NCBI GenBank assembly: GCA_001986395.2
Contig: MQVO02000018.1
Location: forward strand, 310,001-374,000
DNA: 64,000 bases
Source of the DNA: Irpex lacteus
Taxonomy: Eukaryota; Basidiomycota; Agaricomycetes; Polyporales; Irpicaceae
Reading direction: 5' to 3'
Part shown: positions 46,027 through 58,340 of the stretch, in pieces
Layout of the letters: every line of letters begins with the position of its first letter
How positions within the stretch are numbered: the stretch's first letter is position 1
Notes under the pieces: generated by a model
Database searches by the model: none
What the model was told of the DNA's origin: nothing
The model's input: only the letters and a program-made list of their open reading frames with translations
Translations under genes and position numbers: made by a program

Positions 46027-49000
46027 ATGGCGGCGCCCAGTGATACAGAGGTGAATCATCTCCGTCCTGAGACCGAAATACGATCTCACTCTCACCCGTG
46101 ATCAAACCTCAGGCACTCTACGTCAAAGCCACCAAGTTAGAACTTGAAGGCAATTTCGACAGGGCCTTTCAGCTTTACATCAAGTGTGCAGAAGAACAAC
46201 TACGTCTCAGTCGTCTCAGCAACAATGCAGCCGTGCGCGACAGGCACAAGTCAGAGGCTGGTAAGGCACTCGAACGAGCAGAGAAGATTAGATCGCAGAA
46301 ACGTGAGCTCGTGACACCTATCGCAAAGGATCACTTCTCTGAAGGTCAGCCAAAGTATCATAATACCGTTATTTACAGTTAGACTCATAGGGTACACAGG
46401 CGAGCAGCTTCGAGTGCTACAACAGTCTTCTACAGTCAACGGTGCACAATATCCCATCTGGGATAACCCGGTCGTTTTCCCGCCGAGGTATGACTCTCTC
46501 ATCCCTGCGATGGCGGAGATAATCATACACCGGCCATATCTAGTGTTAATACAACCAACCCACAACTGTCTCCCATTCAGATAGCCCATGGCGCCACTTG
46601 GCAGGAACTGTCACAATCTCAACATACCGTTTGCGCCTCCGATGATACGCCCCGCCCAGAAGACATTGTGCAACATGTTGTTTCGGACTGCTCGCTCTGT
46701 GCCTCCGTGGCGGTCTGTATCAATCACGATCTTCGGTTTGGGTCAAAACTAGGGAAGCTGGCTCTATACCCACAAGATGCCGAAGGTGTACCTACCACGA
46801 GCCCGTCAAATCTACACTCCTTGCGAGTCATATTCAATGGGGCGTATAGGAAAGCAAGTCATTACGCTTAGCTGTGAATTTAACGCCTGACTTACCTCTT
46901 ATCGTAGATAGGTACGTACTAGCATCGCAAACAGAGAGCGAGGCTAACCGTTCACAGACATTGACACACAGTTACCCGCATACCCAGATGGTGAACTGAT
47001 GTGCATGTCCGCTGGAGAGAAGGCGGATTTGTGGCCTTCTTTAATAGAGAAAGCAGTAAGGATTCACCATTCTTTGTGACACACGAGGACTAATAGGCTT
47101 GTAAGTACATGAAGCTGATGGGAGGTTATGACTTCCCCGGATCGTGAGTGCTTTCACCGATATATGCAATGTGCAGTAATAGAAAGCTTCATTCGTCAGG
47201 CTATCTACCACTGACCTTCAGTGAGCTTCTTTTTTCGATATTACACTCGCTCCCATTAACGCCATTTGAAGCACTTTGACCGGATGGATACCTGAGACCA
47301 TCGAAATTTCCAGGTACCTTGCACCTTGACTCACCTCGAATCACTACTTAAAATGTCCTCCTCTGTTCAGTTCTCAATTTGAACGCGAGAGGACATGGAA
47401 TCGGATCTCCAAAGCATACGTGGACGGCACTTGTGTCTTGACAGTAGGAACTGGGACGAAACTCCCGGAGGAGCATCTACTTCCATTGCCGCTTTTACCT
47501 GCGCACTGTTATGCAATTATTGGTGAGGAGCTCTGACGTTGATCGTGATACAGGCAGGATTGCTTAGATCACTTCAGGTATAAGCGATGACGGGCAAGAG
47601 CGACTTGTAACGATCCTGGACAACTGGATTGAAAGTGCGGAAGATAAGGATGTTCAAATTTTAGGCACCAAGATGGAAGGCATGAGGCTCCACGACAACG
47701 AACAGTCCCGAAAATCATCCCATAAATCTCGTGAGTTACGTTTTGCTTGTCAGCTACGTATCGGATGCTTACAGCATGTAGAGCTCTGTACTGTATCATG
47801 GGATACCATATGCACGGTGTTTGACGTACTTCTTGTTAACTGGGATCCATCCATCTTAAAGAATCGTCTATCGTTCCATGGGTACGCTCTTTGTTTTGCC
47901 TTTCATCACACAGCTAACATTGCCGCTCAGTATATGGACGAACGATATGTCACTGGATGATTCACTGCGTAAGTTGCTCGTTCTTCTAACAAACCTTCTT
48001 CAAAATATTACCCTCTGACGGACTTAACTTAGCTCGAAGCTTCCAAGCTCGTCTATCCGTGCAGTCGGATTCAGAAGCCGATGTCTGGATTCTGCTCACT
48101 CGGCACGTAGTCGACTCTAGAAAACGTAATAATGAGTACATCTCGTTGGATGCTGAAGTAGAAGACGAAGGAAGCATTCCAATTACGGGTGTCACAGTGA
48201 GTCTACGTGTCAGACACTGACCAGGTTCAGTTGAACTTACTCGCAAGCTTTCGTAGGGAGCATACACAGACAACACCCACGTCCTTGTGAAGACTCGATG
48301 TAAGACTTCGACCTTGCTTATCACATCGTCATATGATGGTACATTTGATGATACGGGATTCACGATCCTCGCATACTCGTCTGCAAATATACAATGGGCT
48401 GGTTCCCCACCTGTGCTACCTTACGGCGAGAAGGCATGATCTTCTTGTTGCTGTTGAATTAAACTCATCATTCGTATCATAGATCACAGGAGCGCTGACA
48501 AGCAAGACTGCCGGTGGAAACCCGACGTTACCAACATTCATGATAAATCCGCAGTATTCACTAAAGATACACCCGGATAAATCAGCCAGCTCGAATAGCA
48601 CGTCAAAGTCAAGGCTATCGATTACTTTGGCTGGCGATCGTCGCGTGCCATTCAATGCGGCTGTTGTATGGTCTCAAGGTCAACGGATTACCGAGTAAGT
48701 CGTACAGTACGTTGCGAATTAGGACCACTGACAAAGACTCCTTCAGCATGTCTAAAGGTGATATCGCACTGTCGACTGGGGCTTACAAGTTCGGGCATGC
48801 TTCCTCAGTGAAGGCGTTACGGCGTACGTTCATATCCCTCCCTCCTTTATCATTGACATTCATACAACAGTCTATCAGCTGGTGACTACACTGTCATCGT
48901 ATCTGCGTTTGAACCAAGGCAAACGGGGCCATTTAGCCTGAAGATAAACTGCTCGACTCGCATCGAAATTACACCTATTCCTCAGGAGGGATCTGGGATG

Positions 49001-49507
49001 TTTAGTAAAGTGATACGAGGGTCATGGCATGTCAATCTACACAGATTCCGCGTAAACTATATCTGATATTAACATACCTAGGACTGCCAACTCCGCTGCG
49101 GGAGGTCCTTCGTTCAATAAATACACCTCAAACCCAGTGTACGAGCTGAAACTCCCCAGTCAATCACAGGTCATGTAAGCAGCCCACGATACTCAAAAGA
49201 GTTTCATAATGCTAAAAGCTCATATGCTGGTAGTATACGACTACAACTTGTTTCTCCGGATGGATCAACGGCGATCAACGTTACACTCTTCCGAGTGACC
49301 TCCCGACGAACTCTCGGAGCACACCTTGCAACGTCTGGCCCCTATTCGGACGCGATATGTGGGGTCGCCACACCGCAAATAACCTTACAGCCTGGGTCAT
49401 ATTTTATCATTCCGTCAACGTACACTCCTGGCGTACAGGCTGTGTTCAAGTTGATCGTGTATACGAGCGCTAGTGCCATTGTTGACCAAACGCACCTGGC
49501 TAGCTAA
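46027..49507 (+). CDS. Calpain-like cysteine protease with MIT domain, PalB/Rim13 (calpain-7) type
   Basis: About 20 short exons give roughly 810 residues. Exon 1 is 46027-46050, then 46113-46344, 46400-46487, 46544-46853 and so on to the stop at 49505-49507. The order is: MIT helices (YVKATKLELEGNFDRAF, CAEEQLRLSR), catalytic-Cys segment VSDCSLCASVAV, IDTQLPAYPDG, WPSLIEKA, MKLMGGYDFPG, TLTGWIPE, His segment AHCYAII, Asn segment TILDNW, then calpain-III/C2-like beta domains (WILLTRH, SWTANSAAGGP, NPVYELKL). In ascomycetes PalB/Rim13 binds ESCRT-III and cleaves the pH-response factor PacC/Rim101. Up to three introns appear to use GC donors (46854, 48434, about 49033). The MIT plus protease order supports the call strongly; exact splice sites in the second half are by eye. 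Confidence 0.88.
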
Positions 49508-50602
49508 TTTTTTTTCTGGACTGGGCTACACACATCAAAGTCTCCGGCTTCGAATTTTACCGTAACCAAATTGTTGTTGTGTATTGACTGGGCTTTGACT
49601 TTGCCTACTCGAGTCGTTGACTAGTAAGTGCTGCTATCTATACTTGACAAACATACACTTATTTATACGCATCATATCATCTACAACAGTCGCGCATTGC
49701 TCATGTACCTTAACATCATTATGTTGCATATTTCTAGCTCCGTGGAGCAAGGATATGAAATTGCAAGGTTGTATGGGTCGTATCCGTGCAATACTGCTCA
49801 ACGAGCCAAGCCATCCTACTCACCTTCCTTATTGGACTTGATCTTCAACATTACTTTCTAGCCCTCAACCACATTTCTCTTTGAGCTGTGACTTACTATA
49901 TCGCGTTGTAGCCTGAGTGATTATCTCTACTGCATAGCTCGTATCAAGTCTCGACTTTCAATTTGACACAGATCAGAGCATCCAGAACGAAGCGCAATAA
50001 TACGCGACCTCCAGGTAAAGAAGAAGTGTCTCGGGCCGACAAGATTGATGCCTCGAATAAGTAAGCTGAGTATGCGGTTGTTCTGGCACCGTGAGTATTG
50101 TATACATATTCATCACTGTTCACTGAATCTTAATCCCTTGGAGATATTTTTTAGCTTGATCCTACCCACTACAAGATCGGTCGATGCGCAACATTGCGCC
50201 TAGCCTGACTTACTTATAGGCATGGCATGGTTTGCTGATCACAAGATGGTGAGTACCTTTGCAAGGTCCTTGTTGTCCTGAGCTTTATGCGCGGACATTG
50301 CATGAACTTGAATGTCGGCCCGAATACTTCATCGGGCCTGAAATATCACAACCCGACGCTTTCAACCGAGTCATCTATATGAGCCAGGGCTTCAAACACA
50401 CCCTAGACTGCTCGGCCCAGGATAATTTTCTCCTTCAATAATGTTATCTCCTTCCTATCCAGGGCTGTACACCACTACATTTGTTGTATACCCGCGTCCG
50501 ATGGTGCGTAACATGGTGCTCGTCAGACAAGCAACAGTGAGTTTCCTGCCTATATAAACGGGCGTGGTGGGCGAGTATACTCTCGACACCCAATTTAATC
50601 TG
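49508..50602. other. Intergenic region between calpain and monooxygenase 2
   Basis: About 1.1 kb with only short frames. Nothing further supported. Confidence 0.45.
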
Positions 50603-52734
50603 ATGATGGAAAACAACGAAAATAAAGTTCCTGTGTTGATCGTACGTGGCCTTTCACTTTTCGGAGTTTTGATACCTCACTTACTTTGGATGGCTACAGG
50701 CTGGTGCTGGCCCTAGTGGTCTTGTTCTCGCACTCACCTTGGCCATCAATGGCGTACCTGTGCGCATTATTGAGAAGGAACGGTCGCCCGGGATAGGGCA
50801 ACGTGGTGCAGGAATACAACCTCGCTCAATCGAACTCTTGCATTTCCTGGGTGTATTACCAGAAGTCCTGAAACGTGCCATCCCTAGTGCTCAAATATGC
50901 GCGTACAAGATGCCTGGCGGGGTTGAGCCTGAAAAGAAGTTTAATTTCTTGGGGGACCCCTGGGAACCGACTCCAGATATTCCTTACGTGAGTAACATCG
51001 CATAACGAAGCGGTATTTAGGCCGAGCAAATCTTTCATAGCCAAACGTTGTGATCCTTGGTCAATCTAACTACGAAGGGATCTTACGGGACCGTCTCGCT
51101 ACGCTCGGTGTTCAAGTGGAATTTGGCACAGAACTCGTTGATTTTGAACAAGACCACAACGGCGTAACCGCCACTGTGGTTCGGCGTGGAAACAATTTGG
51201 AAAGCCATACGGAGACCATCTTCGCGGGATGGTTGGTCAGTGCAGAAGGCGGCCATAGTAAGTATCTGAATCTGTCAGCTTCGTTTTTACTGAAAACTGT
51301 TACATAGGCCACACTCGCAAGAAGCTCGGACTCAACTTTCTCGGAGAGACTCGAGACGCGTTTCGAGTCCTCATAACAGACGCAGAGCTTAGTGGACTAA
51401 GCAGAGAGGTATGTTGTGCGGCGAGACCTAATGGATGAGATTTTAGCTGAATGATCGATGTAGTACTGGCACTCTTGGGGGGCCTTTGGTGATACATCGT
51501 GGGTCATGATTTATACTCAAAACGATTGATTCCTTACCAAAATCACTTCTGAAAAAGAGTGATGTTAAGACCTACCGAGGACCCGAAGATCTTCTCCATA
51601 GTGATCATAGCACCACCTCCCGAGCTTATGACTCGCGCCCAAGAAGGACACGATGGTTTCGTGGAGGTGTTACACAAAATAACGAATCGAAAGGATATAT
51701 ACATTGGGAAAATTTTATGGCAAACTGAATGGAGGTGATTTCTTTACAACTATTCCTTACCGCGGACGATACTAAACTGATACTTCCAGGCCAAATATCA
51801 GGATTGTGGACAAATACTTCAAGGGCAGAGTGTTCCTGGTCGGAGGTACGCTACATAGCTCTCCCAATATAAACCAGCAATAACGATGATAAAATAGATG
51901 CCGCCCATACACATTCCCCCACCGGTGGTCAAGGTGCCAATACAGGGATGCAGGACGGAGTAAGTACTTCAGAACAGCCAACCACATTGATTTATTACTG
52001 ACGAATCGGCCACCTAGGCAAACCTAGGTTGGAAGCTATCTCTAGTCCACAAAGGTTTAGCAAGCCCGTCTCTGCTCGACACATACCATGAAGAGCGCCA
52101 CCCTGTCGCAAAGGACATGTTAGCTCGCACCACAAGCACCCTAGACGAACTCATCGATATGGGCGCGAAGAAGGACATGTCGCCTGTCACACAAGGCATT
52201 CTCTTCAAGCAGCTGAAGGTTAACTATAGATGGAGCTCCATCGTTGTGGATCAGCAACCGCGAGACGTCGGCAGTGATCAGATGGCGGCCTACTTACCTC
52301 AAGACGATACTGAGTTGCGCGCTGGAGACAGGGCACCAGACGCTCCTGGCCTTGTCCCTCTACGGTCGGGCACACTCGATCCCAACGCTGGCACTTCGCT
52401 CTTCGACATATTCCGTCCCACTTATCACACCCTCTTATTATTTGATCCTGCAGAAGGCTTAGTTGAAGGAGTGGAACATGCCCTCGCTTCTCTCCCACAA
52501 GAACTCTTCCGCAAAGTCCTGATTCTGTCGCCTGACACTACACTCAGCACCTCTCACAAAGACGGTTCAGGGTTTACAGTTCTCGTCGATACGGACGGCC
52601 ACGCTAGCACAGCGTATCATCCCACGAATCGAGGCTTCTCACTGATAGTTGTTCGGCCAGATGGCGCGATTGGCGCGATATTAAAGGACGTCGAGGGACT
52701 GCAGAAGTACTTGGGTGGAATATTCAAGATTTGA
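50603..52734 (+). CDS. FAD-dependent aromatic monooxygenase, phenol-hydroxylase-like (copy 2)
   Basis: The first exons are 50603-50641 and 50700-50987, followed by several short exons, with the last ones after 51897 and 52018. Motifs follow copy 1: AGAGPSGLVLALT, RIIEKERSPG, GQRGAGIQPRSIE, SAEGGHS, KKLGLNFLGETRD, DAAHTHSPTGGQGANTG and the thioredoxin-like tail ending LIVVRPDGAIGAIL. The first intron sits at the same place (after LI, before the Rossmann glycine motif) as in copy 1, showing common origin. After FGDTS the best splice (51499-51569) gives PTEDPKIF directly and lacks the VYIR residues present in copy 1; the substrate-domain region following it is also less conserved. It could be a diverged or slightly damaged copy. 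Substrate unknown. Confidence 0.83.
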
Positions 52735-52854
52735 GATCGCATATGGGGACAGTGCACTGCAGAGCTGCTCTTGATAGGATATACAGTCGTAACATGACTT
52801 CAATTAGATATACATTCTTCCCTAAAACCACATCGAGTAACTCGACGCTTCACT

Positions 52855-54555
52855 TCAAAGACCCAGTAACTCGCACTGAGGCGAATCTTCAACCGGTACC
52901 AAAGCCACACCGCTCACAACATGCCTCCTCACACGAAACGCCACATCCACACACTGCACGCCCGGCCCAGTCTCCAACACCACCGTGACAGACTCCAGCC
53001 TCAACAGCTTCTCCGCCGCGATCGCCCTCAACTCTTTCCGCTCTTCCGACGTGGGCATATACGGCGATGACAGCTTCGGTAGCTTCTTGAGTTGCGCGAG
53101 CTCGCGGGCTTGTACGGCTTTGCGAGTGTAGTCGGAGGGTTTCATGAAACGCGGTGGTGGGGGAGGGGGGAGGATGTGAGTTTTGAGGGTTAGGCGTGTG
53201 ATGCTGTTGTAGTAGGTGAGTTTGTTGAGGGCGTTGCGAATCGCAGTCTGTGACATTGGCAAAAAAAAGTGTTCGTAAGCGAAAGGTCAACATGACGATG
53301 ACAGAAATTGCGACTTACGAGATGGGAGATCCAATCATCTCTGCGACCCGCAAGGAAACTCGAACGAGTACACGTCACAACAGCCAGTGTCTTGACATTA
53401 ATAGGGGTCCGCGCCAATATACGTTCGACGAACTCTGCCGACGTATTCGGGTCCTCGAAACACACCACGAGTTGCTGAGGCTTGAGCAGGCGTAGAACTT
53501 CAGCATACGCTCCGTCCCTATCGTACCTATCCTCCGGGTCTTCTGGGATGTCGACTCGTAGCGTGTCGACGGCGCTCGCGATGCGGAGAGCGAGCGGGTT
53601 GCCCAAGCGGATGTGCACAAGGTCCAGCACCGGCCAAGATCTCCGCTTCATGTTGAGGTCAGTCGTCCCAGAAACGTTCCCCCTCATGCGACCACCCAGC
53701 TGGTTGGTATCCTTGAGTACGCGGAGATTAGGCAAGGCACCCTCCAGAACCTCGATATCGCGGATAGAATGGTCCTTGAGATGCAACATCCACAACTTCT
53801 CGAACCGCGGCGCAAACCGCGTCTCAATGTTAAAGTCCCACGTCACAAAGTCGGCCGTGAGTTCCTCCAGGGTATTATGAAACCTTGAGAGCGAATGAAG
53901 CAAGTCCACCTTCGGTTTCTTCCTCGCACCGTCCCCCGGTTCGTCGAAACAGATAGTCGCCTTCCGAACGGGACAATGCAAGTTGAACAGAAAACTATGC
54001 ATATGGTCGTTCCACCCGAGCGCCTCAACCTTCTGCACCCCCGTCAACTCCCCAAGGGCAATACCCACCCTATAATCCGCCAAAAAGCTCTCCGCCGTCA
54101 CCCCTAACCGCCTCACCCTCCCCTTCGCCACGCGCATACTCCGAATCAGCACCTGCGTCTCCCAATTCTCTATCACCGCCAGATCCACTGAGAGCTCGCG
54201 GAGGGACTTGGCGCGCGTGTAGTCACGCTTCATGAAGAGACAGAAGGAGGAGAGGGTGTGTTGGGTGAGGTGCACGCGGTGCCGCCGGAGGAGGACGTCG
54301 TGTGCGCGGGTGAAGATGTACCGGGAGACGCGCATGCAGCGGGAGACGTCGGCGGGGGAGGTGAGGTGTTCCATGCTGCAGAGGATGACTTCCCAGGGGA
54401 ATTGGAGGAGTTTGCGTTTGTTCACTGCGCGGGCGACGCGCTCCTGGTGTTGTGTGTTAGCCGTATGGTCCAATGCGATGGGCATGTCATAATGGCCATT
54501 GTGCACTCACCTCCATGTCAGGCTGGGGTTCTTGAACAGATAAAGAGTTTCCCAT
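52855..54555 (-). CDS. F-box-like protein, possibly N-myristoylated
   Basis: Exons 54555-54511, 54443-53319 and 53247-52855 sum to 1563 nt (520 residues) with all junctions in phase 0. The first exon encodes MGNSLSVQEPQPDME; GNSLS after Met fits the N-myristoylation pattern (Gly2, Ser6). Residues about 25-75 form an F-box-like helix set (LLQFPWEVILCSMEHLTSPAD, then CMRVSRYIF). The rest has irregular leucine-rich strands (LEELTADF, LWMLHLKDHSIRDIEVLEG, LPNLRVLKD) typical of fungal F-box/LRR-like proteins. F-box proteins join a target to the SCF ubiquitin ligase. A longer first reading frame starting in the intron (ATG 54504-54506) exists, but the GTGAGT donor with a good acceptor makes the spliced form more likely. 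Confidence 0.78.
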
Positions 54556-55086
54556 ACTTGTGATGTGGCTCGCGGAGGGGACGAAGGTATGAAGGAGACC
54601 TGAAGGAGTTGGCCGCCACTCCGTCGCCTCTCGCTGGAATATAAAGCATCTCAGGACTGATATCAGTTGAGCGGGGCCATCGCAAGCACATCAAGGCCTG
54701 TGTATGAGGGCCTATAGCGTGTAAGGCCCAACAGTAAAATATCGTAACAAGGCCACTAAGCGGCCTTTGACAATTTAGTGGGCCATCCACGTGGCCAGGG
54801 AAGTTCATTGTATGAAAGGCCTGCACACGAGGCGTGATCAGACAACGGTATTGTGGTGAATTCGATAACGACTTACCGGGTGCTAAAGAGTGGAGGTGCT
54901 TGATGGCAGTACTGTGCTTCTGTAGCGTTAGTGTGGTAAAGCCTTATTTCAGTGGTGTGGTATAGAAACCTCGACCTCAGAGCGTGCATCAGAGAATACA
55001 ATCCGAAAGAATAATTATACCACCACGCTGTCTGCCCAACGATATGATACAAGCACACAGGGTTGGCGAGTGAATGGATGATATAT
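54556..55086. other. Intergenic region between the F-box gene and clathrin light chain
   Basis: 531 bases with the F-box gene promoter (minus strand) and the clathrin light chain 3' end. No coding signal seen. Confidence 0.5.
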
Positions 55087-56084
55087 CTAATAACCAGCAG
55101 CACCAGGCGCGGAATCTCCCTCCCTCTTCAACCGCAGAAGGACCTCTTTGAATCTCGTAAGGTCGGTGGTGCCAGGGCCGGCGCGGGCGATCGTCTTGCT
55201 CTGCGAGTTCTCGAGCTCGATGAATTTGGCGATGCGCTCCCAGGTCGTGCCGGCGGAGAGGGAGTCTGAGAGGTCGGCGAGGAACTTCTCTTCGTGTTCC
55301 CTGAAAGTGAAGTGAACGATGCGTTAGTGCAGGTCGGAGGTACAGAGAGGAAGCACGCACTTGTTCTCTCGGATGTTACGCTCCTTCTTCTGGGCGTATT
55401 CTTCGTAGAACTGGTCAATGGCTTTCTCCGCCTTTGCGATGGTCTCCTCGCGCTTGGCTTTTGATGCTTCGTCACGAGCCTTGATCTCAGCTGCCTGCTT
55501 TTCTCTCCAGTCCCTGCATTCATGATTAAGATGAATATTGACTCTAATCATGACAGTAGAGGACTGCGTACTTGATCACTTGAGGTTCCTCCTCCTCGAG
55601 TTGTTGGCTGAAGATGGGAGTGCTGGTAAGTGCGGAGGGTTGAGGACGCGGTGCAAAGGTAGGTGTTGCACCAAAGGTTGGCTGTGTGGGAGGTGAGAAG
55701 GTCTGCTGAGGTGCCTAAACAGTACCATAAGATGATCAGCAATATAGTGCAGCATGTACATGACCATGTACTTACCGAAGGCACGTCAATTTCAGGGAAC
55801 TCGCTTTCGAATTTCTCAATCTCGTCGTCACCAGTAACCTTCACGTCCGTAGCCTTCTCAATGGGAGCATCAAAGGCATCAAATGAAAAGCTATCTGTTG
55901 AGGTCGACTGGCCGAGCGGTGCTGAGGGAATAGGGATGTCGCCATCCAGCGAGATGTCAGGGAAGGCAGAGGCAGCCTTGTCGAAGTCGATGTCATCGCC
56001 AGTGGCAGTGGCAAAGGTGCCGCCGGTGGGGGTGTTGAACTCCTCTCCAAGCACAGAGTTTTCGCGTTCCAAGAAGTCGTCCAT
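55087..56084 (-). CDS. Clathrin light chain
   Basis: Exons 56084-55776, 55714-55572, 55513-55361 and 55300-55087 total 819 nt (272 residues), in phase. The protein starts MDDFLERENSVLGEEF, the usual fungal light-chain start, followed by an acidic Ser/Asp-rich part with EIEKFESEFPEID, the conserved acidic motif that contacts the heavy chain and regulates assembly. The centre (DWREKQAAEIKARDE to IDQFYEEYAQKK) is a long coiled coil that binds the clathrin heavy chain. The tail has DLSDSLSAGTTWERIAKFIEL and LTRFKEVLLRLKREG. It acts on coated vesicles at the Golgi, endosome and plasma membrane. An in-frame ATG further upstream would add 39 residues including an Asp run (56091-56112); the internal Met is preferred from the family. 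Confidence 0.95.
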
Positions 56085-56482
56085 GGCTGTGTCGTCGTCG
56101 TCGTCGTCGTCGGTGTCGAGGTTGAAGTGCAGTCCGCGGTCGCTGCGACGCGCATTGCCTAGCGCCGAGTTACAGGGTCCCATCAATGACTTGGCGCCCA
56201 TATCGGGGGAGCAAACAGGCGCAAATAAAGCGCCCTCATTAATGCATTGTGCTTCGCGTCTGCGGCGGACGAAGCATCTCCAGAAAACAATAACAGTCGT
56301 GTCCTTCGAGAATGCCGACGCCCTCCACGCAGCGCAGGAAGTCTTTTGCGAAGATTATTGTCCCGGGAATGGCAAAGGCATTCAAGAGCACACAGCCCCG
56401 CCGTCCTTTGTTCTCTTTCATCTCTTTCTCCCCCTTCTAGACAGCCTCGGACGCCCCATTCACGTTCCCTTCGACGACCTGC
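56085..56482. other. Divergent promoter region between clathrin light chain and the LRR protein
   Basis: 398 bases between the two start codons, shared by genes on opposite strands. It contains the trinucleotide run at 56091-56112. Confidence 0.6.
56091..56112 (+). repeat. (GTC)7 trinucleotide microsatellite
   Basis: Seven GTC units in the leader of clathrin light chain. Read on the minus strand in frame with the light chain they encode Asp residues, so an upstream start would give a poly-Asp extension. Confidence 0.9.
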
Positions 56483-58340
56483 ATGTCTCACAACCCCACC
56501 ACGCGAGAGGGCAGCTCAAAGTTCAAAGAGCACCTCTCGATATACGTGCCACCGTTTGAGTATCCCGTAGAGACTTCGCGGTTCTCACCAGACTCACCAG
56601 AGGAGCCGGAACTCCCACCACATACTGCGCCGCCGCCGCCACCTCCACGGTCACTCTCAACTTGGACGAACACCGCGACGATGCGCTCTTCTATGACGCT
56701 TAGACAACACGAGGGCCCGCCCACACCGCCCAGCGCAAGTACGAGCAGGACAACCAAGTCAAGAGTGGGCAAGCTCTTCTCTGACATTCGTACTCTGGTA
56801 CGAGGAGAAAGGGAGGTCGATGTGGCCCCCATACAACCCTCAGATCTTCCTCCTTGGCCGCCGTTGAGCATAGAGAAACGCACGTGCTGTCACGACTGTC
56901 CCTGCCATGCATTACGGCATACCACTCGGAAGAAGAAATGGCGGAGGCGCATACTCACATACGCCCTCATCGTCGTTCTGCTCTATCTCCTCGGCAACTC
57001 TGTCGCCCTCGACATCAAAGTCTACGGCCCCTCTTCGCCCCCAACTAGCTCGTCGCCGACATCGACGAACAGCACCGCAAACGGCCTGTCTGCGGACGCG
57101 CAGCAGTGCATATCCCAATACACAGTCAACGCTCCATCCAACCCCTCAGGCTACCCCTGCTCCTCCTGCCTCCCAGTCCTCCAAAACCTTTCCTCCTCGT
57201 CCTCTACCACACCTCAAATAAGCGCACAAGACGAACAAACGCTTGGGAATGCCGTTCAATTCTGCGGCCTCCGGTCGATTTTTGAGAGTGCGGGGAGTAG
57301 TGGACAGAGTGCGTTGAAGAATGGGAATTGGGCGCAGGATGTCAAGTTTTGTGCGTGGAGTGGGGTCGCTTGTGATGGTACTGGGAAGGTTTCTTCGTTG
57401 TATGCGCATTTATTTTGGACGTTCGTGCATGTCGGTACTAACAAAACATTCTCATAGGTCGTTTACATTCCCTGGTGTCCCTTCTGTGATGCCAAATGAG
57501 CTCGGAGCTTTGACAGGCCTACAGAGTCTCAGCGTCATTGGCGATGGGAGCTCACCGTGTAAGTGTCACTCTTCATCGCATATATGTATTCCGTACTAAC
57601 TAGCTGTTCCAGCCGGTTCTCTACCATCGTCTCTGAGTTCGATGACGTCACTGACGAACCTACACCTCGAATCGACGGCACTGGGCAGCCTCCCGGACAA
57701 CCTACTTGCGTCGCTGAACAAAGTTACGACGTTGACGTTGGTCAAGAATAGCCAGATGGGCAACTCGCTGCCATCCAGCGTTACCAACTCGAGCCTGCAG
57801 AACCTGTAAGTGCCCTCGCTGTATGCTATCCGCTATTTGTCTGAAGCACGCTCTAACCTGACACAAACCTACAGTGTCGTTAACGGACAAACACTATCCA
57901 ACCCCCTTCCCTCCCTAACAACAAGTTCCTCCCTGCAATCCTCCCTAAAGCTCCTGTACGTACCCTCACCTCACCCTCCTTGTACCCACTAACTCTAATC
58001 CTCCCCTTTTCCCTTTCCCTCCTCTTTCCCTCGACCAACCAACAGCGACCTATCCTCCACCACAATCTCCGGAACAATAACAGGCTCAATCTCCACCCTC
58101 ACCTCTCTCGTCGAACTGCACCTCGACTCCAACAACCTCTCCGCGCCCCTCCCCGGCTCTTTCCCTCCGAACTTGCAGATTCTCACTTTGTCGAATAATA
58201 CGCAGCTTGTGGGAGGTGTGCAGGGGTCGTTCTGCTCTTTGGGGAATCTGAAGACGTGCGATGTGAGGGGGACGGGGCTTGTGGCTCCGAGTGGGGGGTG
58301 TGGGGTTTGTCAGTTTGGGCAGATGCAGAGTGGGAGTTGA
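56483..58340 (+). CDS. Type II membrane protein with plant-like leucine-rich-repeat ectodomain
   Basis: Exons 56483-57399, 57458-57558, 57613-57805, 57875-57955 and 58046-58340 sum to 1587 nt (528 residues), all in phase. Residues 1-155 are hydrophilic with Pro runs and a Cys cluster (CCHDCPCHA), then RKKKWRRR and one membrane segment (ILTYALIVVLLYLLGNSVAL). Positive charges before it predict N-in, C-out topology. Outside comes a Ser/Thr-rich linker, a Cys-containing cap (CISQY, YPCSSCLP, FCGL) and FCAWSGVACD, which resembles the cap of plant LRR receptor proteins. LRRs follow (NELGALTGLQSL, LTSLVELHLDSNNLSAPLP), closing with CGVCQFGQM. No kinase or other signalling domain. Likely a cell-surface binding or wall-sensing protein, by inference. 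Confidence 0.85.

Noticed and set aside
55663..56559. 298-codon plus-strand frame antisense to clathrin light chain
   Set aside because: A shadow of the acidic Ser-rich light-chain exon; the opposite strand has the clear family match.
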